A stretch of DNA of 18,135 nt from the NCBI GenBank assembly GCA_018400545.1, contig JAGYLT010000015.1, positions 1 through 18,135 of the forward strand. The letters are read 5' to 3'. Both the position numbers and the translations under genes were made by a program. Positions 12,027 to 18,135 of this stretch are shown one piece after another. Within the stretch, counting starts at the first letter, position 1. Every line of letters starts with the position of its first letter. The DNA comes from Bacteroidales bacterium (GTDB taxonomy: Bacteria > Bacteroidota > Bacteroidia > Bacteroidales > 4484-276). The notes beneath the pieces were generated by a model, which saw only the letters and a list, made by a program, of their open reading frames with translations, had not been told where the DNA came from and did not search any database.

Positions 12027-14552
12027 ATGAATTTAAGCGATCTTAAAGAAGGGGAACGGGGATTTATCTCAAAAGTAAAAGGCAGGGGTGCTTTCCGCAA
12101 ACGCATTACCGAAATGGGCTTTATAAAAGGTAAAGAAGTGGAGGTGATCAAAAATGCCCCGCTTCGCGATCCCATCGAATACCGCCTGCTCAATTATGAG
12201 GTCTCGCTGCGCCGAAGTGAAGCCAGGCTTATTTCGGTGCTTAGTCTGGAAGAACTGCGGCATAGCCTGCCCAAAGAAAATTTCCTGGGTACCATCGATG
12301 ATGAAACCTTAAAATACAAAGCTGTTGAAAAGGGCAAAACCATAGATGTTGCATTTGTTGGAAATCCAAACTCCGGAAAAACCACGATTTTTAACCATGC
12401 AACCCGTTCACGGGAAAAAGTAGGAAACTATGGCGGCGTTACCGTAGATGCCAAAACAGCTAAACTTTCCCTCGACGGATACAAGTTTAATATTGTTGAC
12501 CTCCCGGGAACTTATTCCCTGAGTGCATATTCACCTGAAGAGCTATTCGTCCGTAAACACATTTTGGGCGAATTCCCGGATATTGTAATTAATGTGGTTG
12601 ATGCATCCAATATTGAACGTAACCTGTACCTGACTACCCAGCTTATCGACATGGATATTAAGGTAATCATCGCCCTGAACATGTATGATGAGCTGAAATC
12701 GAAAGGCGACAATTTCGATTATGAAATGTTGGGCAAAATGCTGGGTATTCCCATTATTCCAACAGTTGGTTCACGTGGCCGGGGCATTGATGATTTATTC
12801 AGAAAAGCCATCGATGTTTTCGAAGACCGCGATCCGGTTGTCAGGCATATCCATATTCATTATGGTAAGACCATGGAGCGAAGTATCCGCAAAATTCAGG
12901 ATGAAATCTGGAAAAATGCTTCACTAACGGATAAGGTTTCGTCCAGGTTTTATGCGATTAAATTGCTGGAGAAAGATGAATCCACCCATTTTTCATTGAG
13001 TAAGCTATCATCCTATAACTCCTTAAAAGCTTTGGCGGATCATGAAATCGAAACCCTGGAGAAAGATTTTCAGGATGATACCGAATCCATGATCGCCGAT
13101 GCAAAATATGGTTTTATTTCAGGAGCGCTCAAAGAAACCTATCACGAAAACAAACACAAGCGAAAAAACAAGACCGAGACTGAGATCATCGATACCTTCC
13201 TGACGCACAGGATTATCGGGTTGCCGATCTTTCTCTTCTTTATGTGGTTGATGTTTTACAGCACTTTTACCATCGGAGAATTTCCCATGCGATGGATCGA
13301 ATCCGGTGTGGATCTGTTGAGCGGATTTATAAGTAACCTGATGCCCGAGGGAATGCTGAAGGACCTCATCGTTGACGGCATTATTTCGGGAGTTGGAAGC
13401 GTTCTTGTGTTTCTGCCTAATATCCTGATTTTATTCTTTTTCATTTCGTTTATGGAGGACACCGGATACATGGCCCGGGTGGCTTTTATCATGGACCGGG
13501 TGATGCACAAGATCGGTCTTCATGGCAGGTCATTCATTCCACTTCTGATGGGATTCGGCTGTAACGTTCCCGCTATTATGGCAACCCGTACCATCGAATC
13601 GCGAAACGACAGGATTCTCACCATCCTTATCAATCCATTCATGTCGTGCAGCGCCCGGCTACCCGTTTACATCCTGATCATCGGGGCGATTTTCACCACA
13701 AACCCCGGAACCATTCTTTTCCTGGTGTATGCCACGGGAATTTTGCTGGCAGCAGTGGTCGCCATTATTTTCAAAAAGGTTGTTTTCAAATCCAAAGAAG
13801 CGCCTTTCGTAATGGAACTCCCACCCTATCGCCTGCCGACTTTAAAAGCCATATTAAAAAACATGTGGTTCAAAGGTTCACAATACCTGAAAAAAATGGG
13901 CGGGATTATCCTGTTGGCCGTTATCCTGATTTGGGCGGCAGGCTATTTCCCGTTGAACACCGAAAAAATGAATGAATTCGACTACCGCATTTTCGAAACG
14001 GAATTTGAATATATGAATCAAATTGCCGAACTTGATCAGCAAACACAGCAAGAAGCAGTCGAAGACCTCAGGGAGGAAATGTCGCGGGCAATGAATGAAA
14101 TTAAAATTGAAAAAGAATCCTACCGGCTTGAAAATTCGTTTATCGGCCAGTTAGGCCATTGGGTAGCTCCGGCCATTTATCCCCTTGGTTTCGACTGGAA
14201 AATGGGCGTGAGCCTGATTACCGGTGCAGCGGCAAAGGAAATCGTGGTGAGTACCATGGGGGTTTTGTATCAAACAAACGATGCAAATGTTGACAATCAA
14301 AGCCTTGCAGAAAAGATCAGAACGCAACGGCACCAGGAAGGGCCATTGGTAGGGCAATTGGTTTTTACACCACATGCAGCACTCGCATTCCTGATATTCG
14401 TTTTAATCTATTTCCCATGTATTGCGGTGGTTGCGGCAGTTAAAAAAGAAACCGGAGGCTGGAAATGGGCAACTTTTCTGGCAGTTTACACCACAGGGTT
14501 GGCTTATTTAATTGCACTTGCAGTGTATCAGGTGGGAAGTTTAATCGTTTAA
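12027..14552 (+). CDS. feoB: Fe(II) transporter, FeoA-FeoB fusion
   Basis: An 841-residue inner-membrane ferrous iron importer in which FeoA is fused to FeoB, an arrangement known from Bacteroidota such as Porphyromonas. Residues 1-78 are the SH3-like FeoA domain (LKEGERGFISKVKG, EMGFIKGKEVEVI). Residues about 106-270 are the G domain: P-loop GNPNSGKT (112-119), switch Thr139, DLPG (158-161) and NMYD (218-221). A helical guanine-dissociation-inhibitor-like region follows (about 275-390). The membrane domain starts near residue 395 and includes the paired gate regions, with SFMEDTGYMARVAFIMDR, MGFGCNVPAI and a distal GAAAKEIVVSTMGVLY. A soluble loop near 660-710 splits the last helices. It is the first gene of an operon with the Cys-rich protein 10 bases behind it, probably iron-regulated. 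Confidence 0.96.
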   Translation: MNLSDLKEGERGFISKVKGRGAFRKRITEMGFIKGKEVEVIKNAPLRDPIEYRLLNYEVSLRRSEARLISVLSLEELRHSLPKENFLGTIDDETLKYKAVEKGKTIDVAFVGNPNSGKTTIFNHATRSREKVGNYGGVTVDAKTAKLSLDGYKFNIVDLPGTYSLSAYSPEELFVRKHILGEFPDIVINVVDASNIERNLYLTTQLIDMDIKVIIALNMYDELKSKGDNFDYEMLGKMLGIPIIPTVGSRGRGIDDLFRKAIDVFEDRDPVVRHIHIHYGKTMERSIRKIQDEIWKNASLTDKVSSRFYAIKLLEKDESTHFSLSKLSSYNSLKALADHEIETLEKDFQDDTESMIADAKYGFISGALKETYHENKHKRKNKTETEIIDTFLTHRIIGLPIFLFFMWLMFYSTFTIGEFPMRWIESGVDLLSGFISNLMPEGMLKDLIVDGIISGVGSVLVFLPNILILFFFISFMEDTGYMARVAFIMDRVMHKIGLHGRSFIPLLMGFGCNVPAIMATRTIESRNDRILTILINPFMSCSARLPVYILIIGAIFTTNPGTILFLVYATGILLAAVVAIIFKKVVFKSKEAPFVMELPPYRLPTLKAILKNMWFKGSQYLKKMGGIILLAVILIWAAGYFPLNTEKMNEFDYRIFETEFEYMNQIAELDQQTQQEAVEDLREEMSRAMNEIKIEKESYRLENSFIGQLGHWVAPAIYPLGFDWKMGVSLITGAAAKEIVVSTMGVLYQTNDANVDNQSLAEKIRTQRHQEGPLVGQLVFTPHAALAFLIFVLIYFPCIAVVAAVKKETGGWKWATFLAVYTTGLAYLIALAVYQVGSLIV

Positions 14553-14562
14553 AAAAAGAAAT

Positions 14563-14754
14563 ATGGTTCAGGAAATCGTCACATATAGCATTCTAACTGC
14601 AACAATAATTATTACAATTATTAAAATCTTCAGGTTTTTCGCAAAAAATGAAGGTACGGCCTGCAGCAATTGCGCTCAGGCAGAATCCGGTTGCAAAATA
14701 GCTGACCTCAAAGAAAAGATGAACAAAAAGCAAAAAGGCCTTTCTTTTGATTAA
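14563..14754 (+). CDS. FeoB-associated Cys-rich membrane protein
   Basis: A 63-residue protein with one N-terminal membrane helix (about residues 5-25), a basic junction (KIFRFFAK) and a short cytoplasmic tail with C34xxC37 and C44. This layout fits the FeoB-associated Cys-rich membrane protein family (FeoC-like or Attachment-to-FeoB role proposed), encoded directly after feoB in many Bacteroidota and Firmicutes. Here it starts 10 bases after the feoB stop, so it is co-transcribed. The cysteines could sense iron or redox state, an inference from the context only. The family is short, and this one is full length. Confidence 0.88.
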   Translation: MVQEIVTYSILTATIIITIIKIFRFFAKNEGTACSNCAQAESGCKIADLKEKMNKKQKGLSFD

Positions 14755-14776
14755 ATTTAAATAATGAAATTCTCGT

Positions 14777-14805
14777 TTTGCAGGCATTTTTATTTTTTAC
14801 CTTTG
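14777..14805 (+). promoter_or_regulatory. Promoter of the HPt-like gene (-33 TTTG, 17-base spacer, -7 TACCTTTG)
   Basis: TTTG (14777-14780), a 17-base spacer and TACCTTTG (14798-14805) form the best consensus promoter in the window. The predicted start near 14812 lies downstream of the first in-frame ATG (14778), so ATG 14829 is the translation start. Confidence 0.75.
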
Positions 14806-14828
14806 ACGAAATTTCAAAAGGATTAGAT

Positions 14829-15218
14829 ATGTACAAATACTTAAAGCTTGATTCAGAATATTTTGAGGGATTGGTTGAATCACTCGGGAAAGAAGCCATT
14901 GCCGAAATCATTCTCAATGAGATTCCTTTAAACTACGAGAAATATACCAGTGAAGCTAAAGAGGCAATTGCCAACGATAATTTTGCGCAATTAAAATTAT
15001 GTGTACATACCATTAAATCCGATTTCCGTCACTTCATTCCGGAGGATGATCCCATTATCAAATTCATCCAGGATTTCGAAAACCGGGCCAAAGCAAAAGC
15101 TGATGGAGAACAACCATCGAGAGATGATTTTTCAGCAGACCTGCAAAAACTTAAAGAGTTGACAGCAGAACCACTTGAGGAAATTTTGATGCTTAAAAAT
15201 GAGTATGAAAATGCCTGA
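14829..15218 (+). CDS. Small HPt-like (histidine phosphotransfer) domain protein
   Basis: A 129-residue all-helical soluble protein. The segment FAQLKLCVHTIKSDFRHF (52-69) resembles the phospho-accepting helix of HPt domains (consensus around H-x-L-K-G-S), with His60 as the candidate phosphorylation site. The spacing of the preceding helix (about residues 13-30) and the following ones (73-88, 100-125) fits a four-helix bundle. Ser64-Asp65 replace the usual Gly-Ser after the Lys, so the match is not perfect. No kinase or response regulator is nearby, so any partner is encoded elsewhere. It has its own strong promoter and is not simply part of the feo operon. The alternative is an unnamed helical domain with a chance HTIK motif. 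Confidence 0.55.
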   Translation: MYKYLKLDSEYFEGLVESLGKEAIAEIILNEIPLNYEKYTSEAKEAIANDNFAQLKLCVHTIKSDFRHFIPEDDPIIKFIQDFENRAKAKADGEQPSRDDFSADLQKLKELTAEPLEEILMLKNEYENA

Positions 15219-15315
15219 ATAAAGTTTATGTGGGCACAATCTGCTACCACAATCTTTTCCGGTAAAAGCAATCTACACTACCTTTTAAATTAATTTGCTG
15301 ACAGGTTTTAAGCAC

Positions 15316-16335
15316 TTATTCATCCAGCCTGTTAAGCGCTTCGATGGCCTTTTGATAGTTACTTTTCAATTTCAGCGTTCGCTGATAATCACTTCGCGCT
15401 AACTTTTCCTGCCCCATCAACTCATAACTGTAACCACGGTTGTACCAGGCTTCGGCATACTCCGGAGCCAGTTGAATAACCTGTGAAAAATAATCGGCTG
15501 CCATGGGGAAGTTCTGTTCATAAACCAGCCGGATATAACCCAAATTATAAAGCGCCGGAACATATTCCGGTTCAATATCCAGAATACTATTGTAGGTTTG
15601 GACTGCGCTTTCGGTCCTGTTGATCTCCTGGAAAAATAAACCCAATTGATAGTATGGATCGATGGCCCGTGGCTGAAGGTTAATTGCATTTTGCAGGTAA
15701 TTTATTGCAATGGGATTTTTACGGGCTGCATACAAAATGCCAAGTTGCAACTGTGCCTCAAAATATCCCTGATCCTGGTCAACGGCTATCTGAAGATTTT
15801 TTAAGGCCGACGAAGTATCTCCTTCTTCAAGGAGCGCCATGGAACGAACAAAATATGCCAGTGGATTGATGTTGTCGATAGCAATTAATGCCGAAATGGT
15901 TTCATATGTCTTGTCATAATCACGCATGATGAGATAAAGCTGTGCTTTTTTCATTAGGGCTTCCTGGTTTGCTTCATCCAGTTCAATTGCCCGGTTCAAT
16001 GCGTCCAGGCATTTATCAGGATTACCAAGGGCCAGGTAGGCATCCGAAAGTGTGATATAATGGTTGGTGTTTGTTTTATCGATATCGATTGCAATGAGGA
16101 TATCGCGCAGTGCGCTATCGATATTTCCCGCTGCCAGATAATAATCTGCCCGCTGGATGTACAAGGCATCATTATCGAGGTTTTGACTGATCTGTCGGTT
16201 AAGTTCAGTAAGCTGATCAACAAACCTGGTGGTATCACTTTGGCCGGCAACTTCTTTTTCTGGTCCGCCGGAATTGCATCCTGCCATTATGAAAAGCGCT
16301 ACTATAAAAACGAACATCGCGTAAAATTTCATCAT
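15316..16335 (-). CDS. TPR-repeat lipoprotein
   Basis: A 339-residue protein. The N-terminus MMKFYAMFVFIVALFIMAGC is a lipoprotein signal peptide with Cys20 as the probable lipid-modified residue. From about residue 55 the sequence is a run of 34-residue helix pairs: roughly eight tetratricopeptide repeats plus a partial ninth. Typical positions are A/G at 8 and 20 and a Pro or acidic residue at the ends, as in the last repeats ALYNLGYIRL and AEAWYNRGYSYELMG. Such repeats bind other proteins, so a scaffold role at the outer or inner membrane facing the periplasm is likely. The partner is unknown. It converges with the HPt-like gene and is followed by no clear terminator; upstream lies the recA terminator. 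Confidence 0.88.
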   Translation of the reverse strand: MMKFYAMFVFIVALFIMAGCNSGGPEKEVAGQSDTTRFVDQLTELNRQISQNLDNDALYIQRADYYLAAGNIDSALRDILIAIDIDKTNTNHYITLSDAYLALGNPDKCLDALNRAIELDEANQEALMKKAQLYLIMRDYDKTYETISALIAIDNINPLAYFVRSMALLEEGDTSSALKNLQIAVDQDQGYFEAQLQLGILYAARKNPIAINYLQNAINLQPRAIDPYYQLGLFFQEINRTESAVQTYNSILDIEPEYVPALYNLGYIRLVYEQNFPMAADYFSQVIQLAPEYAEAWYNRGYSYELMGQEKLARSDYQRTLKLKSNYQKAIEALNRLDE

Positions 16336-16389
16336 ACTTTCGTTTTGATTTTCTGAACTAACAGCAAACGGTCAATTTTATTTCAAAAG

Positions 16390-16422
16390 AAAAAACCTGG
16401 AGGGAAAAATCCAACCAGGTTT
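16390..16422 (-). terminator. Rho-independent terminator of bcp-recA
   Basis: AAACCTGG (16393-16400) / CCAGGTTT (16415-16422) form an 8-bp stem with a small inner GGA/TCC pairing. On the minus strand the stem runs into TTTTTT (16395-16390). It lies 25 bases after the recA stop. Confidence 0.8.
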
Positions 16423-16446
16423 ATTTTGCATGAAGCAAATCCCGTA

Positions 16447-17460
16447 TTATTTAACTGCCTCTCTGATTTTTGCTTCCAGTTCCTCTGCCAGTTCGGGGTT
16501 ATCGGCCAGAAGGCTTTTTACCGCATCCCTGCCCTGACCCAGTTTGGTATCGCCATAGCTGTACCATGATCCACTTTTCTTAATGATTTCATGATCAACA
16601 CCTAAATCGATCACCTCTCCGAGTTTTGAAATACCTTCTCCATAAATCAAATCAAACTCGGCACTTCTAAAGGGTGGTGCTACTTTATTTTTCACAACCT
16701 TCACACGAACCCGGTTTCCGCTTACGCTTTCTGTGTCCTTAATCTGTCCGATCCGGCGAATATCAAGTCTGACAGAAGCATAAAATTTCAGGGCATTCCC
16801 GCCTGTTGTGGTTTCCGGGTTTCCAAACATCACCCCGATTTTCTCGCGTAACTGGTTGATAAAAATGCAAATCGATCCAGTTTTACTGATGGTGCTGGTT
16901 AGCTTACGCAAAGCCTGTGACATCAGCCTGGCCTGTAACCCCATTTTTGAATCACCCATCTCGCCTTCGATTTCGCTTTTGGGCGTGAGTGCAGCCACAG
17001 AGTCGATTACTATGATATCGATGGCACCCGAACGAATCAGATTATCGGCAATTTCGAGTGCCTGCTCGCCATTATCAGGTTGAGAAACAAAAAGGTTTTG
17101 AATATCCACGCCCAGTTTCTCGGCATAAAATCTGTCGAAGGCGTGCTCAGCATCTATAAATGCTGCAATGCCACCTGTTTTCTGGGCTTCAGCCAAAACA
17201 TGAATCGCCAGTGTGGTTTTCCCCGAAGATTCAGGGCCATAGATTTCAGTCACCCTGCCTCTTGGTATTCCGCCAATTCCCAGCGCCACATCCAGTCCGA
17301 TCGATCCGGTAGAAACCGCCGGAATGTTATCAACCGGCGAATCGCCAAGTTTCATGATGGTACCCTTGCCATAATGCTTCTCAATATTTCCAAGGGTTCT
17401 TTGCAGGGCCTGCATTTTTTCAGACCTCACTTTGTCGGTATTATCTTTTTCTTTAGCCAT
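16447..17460 (-). CDS. recA: RecA recombinase
   Basis: A 337-residue DNA-dependent ATPase that forms filaments on single-stranded DNA, drives strand exchange and promotes LexA-type self-cleavage. Walker A is GPESSGKT (75-82), followed by the aromatic/acid region and the Walker B-like [10 protein letters not shown]. Loop L1 lies around [23 protein letters not shown], and loop L2 near [30 protein letters not shown]. Length and order match the family, with a somewhat short C-terminus ending EAVK. It starts 20 bases after the bcp stop and so is probably transcribed from the bcp promoter, ending at the terminator at 16390-16422. I see no recognisable SOS box in that short gap. Confidence 0.97.
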   Translation of the reverse strand: MAKEKDNTDKVRSEKMQALQRTLGNIEKHYGKGTIMKLGDSPVDNIPAVSTGSIGLDVALGIGGIPRGRVTEIYGPESSGKTTLAIHVLAEAQKTGGIAAFIDAEHAFDRFYAEKLGVDIQNLFVSQPDNGEQALEIADNLIRSGAIDIIVIDSVAALTPKSEIEGEMGDSKMGLQARLMSQALRKLTSTISKTGSICIFINQLREKIGVMFGNPETTTGGNALKFYASVRLDIRRIGQIKDTESVSGNRVRVKVVKNKVAPPFRSAEFDLIYGEGISKLGEVIDLGVDHEIIKKSGSWYSYGDTKLGQGRDAVKSLLADNPELAEELEAKIREAVK

Positions 17461-17480
17461 AAAAATTTGGTATTAAATGA

Positions 17481-17945
17481 TTAATTGTTCATCGCTTCCA
17501 GGATCTGAGCAGCGTGACCTTTAGTTTTAACTTTGGGAAAAACCTTTTCCACATTTCCGTTTTCGTCAATCACATATGTTGTTCTCAACAATCCTTCATA
17601 TTCCTTGCCATACATTTTTTTCAACCCCCAGGCTCCGTAGGGTTTAATTACTTCATGATCAACATCCGCCAGCAAAGGAAAAGGCAGATTATATTTTTCA
17701 GTGAATTTCTTTTGTTTTTCCGGTTTATCAGGACTCACGCCTATAATTTTGTAACCCTTACCGAGTAAATCATCATAATTATCTCTCAGATTGCAACTTT
17801 CAGCCGTACATCCGGGTGTATCGGCTTTTGGATAAAAATACAAAATTACTTTGCTACCTTTAAAATCCGAAAGGTTTACAACTTCACCGTCCTGGTTTAC
17901 AACGCTAAATTCCGGTGCTTTGTCTCCAACTTTTAAATAAGCCAT
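17481..17945 (-). CDS. bcp: Bcp-type peroxiredoxin (thioredoxin-dependent thiol peroxidase)
   Basis: A 154-residue cytoplasmic peroxiredoxin of the Bcp/PrxQ group that reduces H2O2 and organic peroxides at the expense of thioredoxin. The peroxidatic Cys46 is in KADTPGCT, and Cys51 five residues on (ESCNLRD) is the resolving Cys, the atypical two-Cys arrangement with an intramolecular disulfide. The later YGAWGLKKMYGKEYEGLLRTTYVID segment is standard for the family. It has a good -7 box 23 bases upstream and precedes recA by 20 bases, coupling peroxide defence with DNA repair. Confidence 0.96.
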   Translation of the reverse strand: MAYLKVGDKAPEFSVVNQDGEVVNLSDFKGSKVILYFYPKADTPGCTAESCNLRDNYDDLLGKGYKIIGVSPDKPEKQKKFTEKYNLPFPLLADVDHEVIKPYGAWGLKKMYGKEYEGLLRTTYVIDENGNVEKVFPKVKTKGHAAQILEAMNN

Positions 17946-17967
17946 AATTATAAATTTTTACGTTCAG

Positions 17968-17975
17968 CAAATGTA
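17968..17975 (-). promoter_or_regulatory. -7 element (TACATTTG) of bcp-recA
   Basis: TACATTTG on the minus strand exactly matches TAnnTTTG; CTG 17 bases upstream is a weak -33. The predicted transcript start is near 17961, about 16 bases before the bcp ATG. Confidence 0.6.
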
Positions 17976-18056
17976 ACCACACCTGATTCCTTCAGTTTAA
18001 GATTTAAGAAATATTAACCCTTCTGCTTAGATACCAAACTCGGAATCGTTTTAAAA

Positions 18057-18135
18057 CTAATCCGGTTTCATGGATTCCTTTGGCAGCTTCTCATAAAATT
18101 TACAGAAATGCGATATTTTGCATTCCGGGCATTTT
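18057..18135 (-). CDS. nth: C-terminal fragment of a probable endonuclease III (nth), 5' part outside window
   Basis: Minus strand frame open to the right edge, 25 codons then TAG at 18059-18057. The peptide contains KCPECKISHFCKFYEKLPKE, that is C-x2-C-x5-C, the last three ligands of the C-x6-C-x2-C-x5-C [4Fe-4S] cluster at the C-terminus of endonuclease III, followed by the usual aromatic tail. The first Cys is off the window, so the call rests on this motif only. It would be the upstream neighbour of bcp and recA. A different protein with a Cys-rich tail is possible. Confidence 0.6.
   Translation of the reverse strand, partial: KCPECKISHFCKFYEKLPKESMKPD

Noticed and set aside
14734..14743. 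AAAGGCCTTT palindrome at the end of the Cys-rich protein gene as a terminator
   Set aside because: It has no loop and lies inside the coding sequence.
15254..15268. CTTTT/AAAAG hairpin between the HPt-like and TPR genes as a terminator
   Set aside because: Only a five-pair A/T-rich stem with no T-run; too weak.

Overview
The window looks like chromosomal DNA from a member of the Bacteroidota, probably an anaerobic or microaerophilic Bacteroidales-like organism. This is inferred from gene content and promoter style, not from a database search. Several genes are preceded by the Bacteroidota -7 promoter element TAnnTTTG (2797, 6555, 10433, 11970, 14798, 17975). The set of FeoA-FeoB fusion, FeoB-associated Cys-rich protein, DUF5063, TIGR02757/DUF2400 and a four-subunit 2-oxoacid:ferredoxin oxidoreductase is typical of the phylum. 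The enzyme class and the Fe(II) transporter point to low-oxygen life, while Cys-type glutathione peroxidase and Bcp peroxiredoxin point to regular peroxide exposure.

Layout, left to right. 1-1889 (+) is the C-terminal two thirds of an M16 metallopeptidase, closed by a strong terminator. 1957-2064 (-) holds a 35-codon remnant of endonuclease IV (nfo), too short to be listed by ordinary gene calling, behind an exported glutathione peroxidase (2128-2670, -) whose last codons are tandemly duplicated. An MFS-like transporter (2846-4126, +) and a periplasmic SPOR-domain protein with two tandem beta domains (4354-5697, +) follow. The SPOR gene ends head-on in a voltage-gated K+ channel-like gene with a C-terminal zinc ribbon (5694-6527, -), and next to that is a TIGR02757 protein (6562-7338, -). 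7473-10237 (-) is a ferredoxin/alpha/beta/gamma 2-oxoacid oxidoreductase operon ending in a clear terminator; its gamma gene is frameshifted, probably twice.

On the + strand come an eIF1/SUI1-like factor (10461-10808), a DUF5063 protein (10960-11514), a 512-bp gene-free stretch rich in palindromes, and the iron operon feoAB plus Cys-rich partner (12027-14754). This operon has a promoter and a candidate operator. A small HPt-like protein (14829-15218) with its own promoter follows. The right part, all on the - strand, is a TPR lipoprotein, then recA and bcp (probable operon with terminator), and at the very edge the last 25 codons of what looks like endonuclease III, recognised by the end of its Fe-S cluster motif.

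There is no prophage, CRISPR array, rRNA, tRNA or intact transposon. The most interesting non-standard signals are the nfo remnant fused to a terminator, the frameshifted gamma subunit, a pair of about 60-bp dispersed repeats whose hairpin stems show a compensatory base change, two related long palindromes upstream of feoAB, and an inverted repeat just downstream of the feo transcription start.
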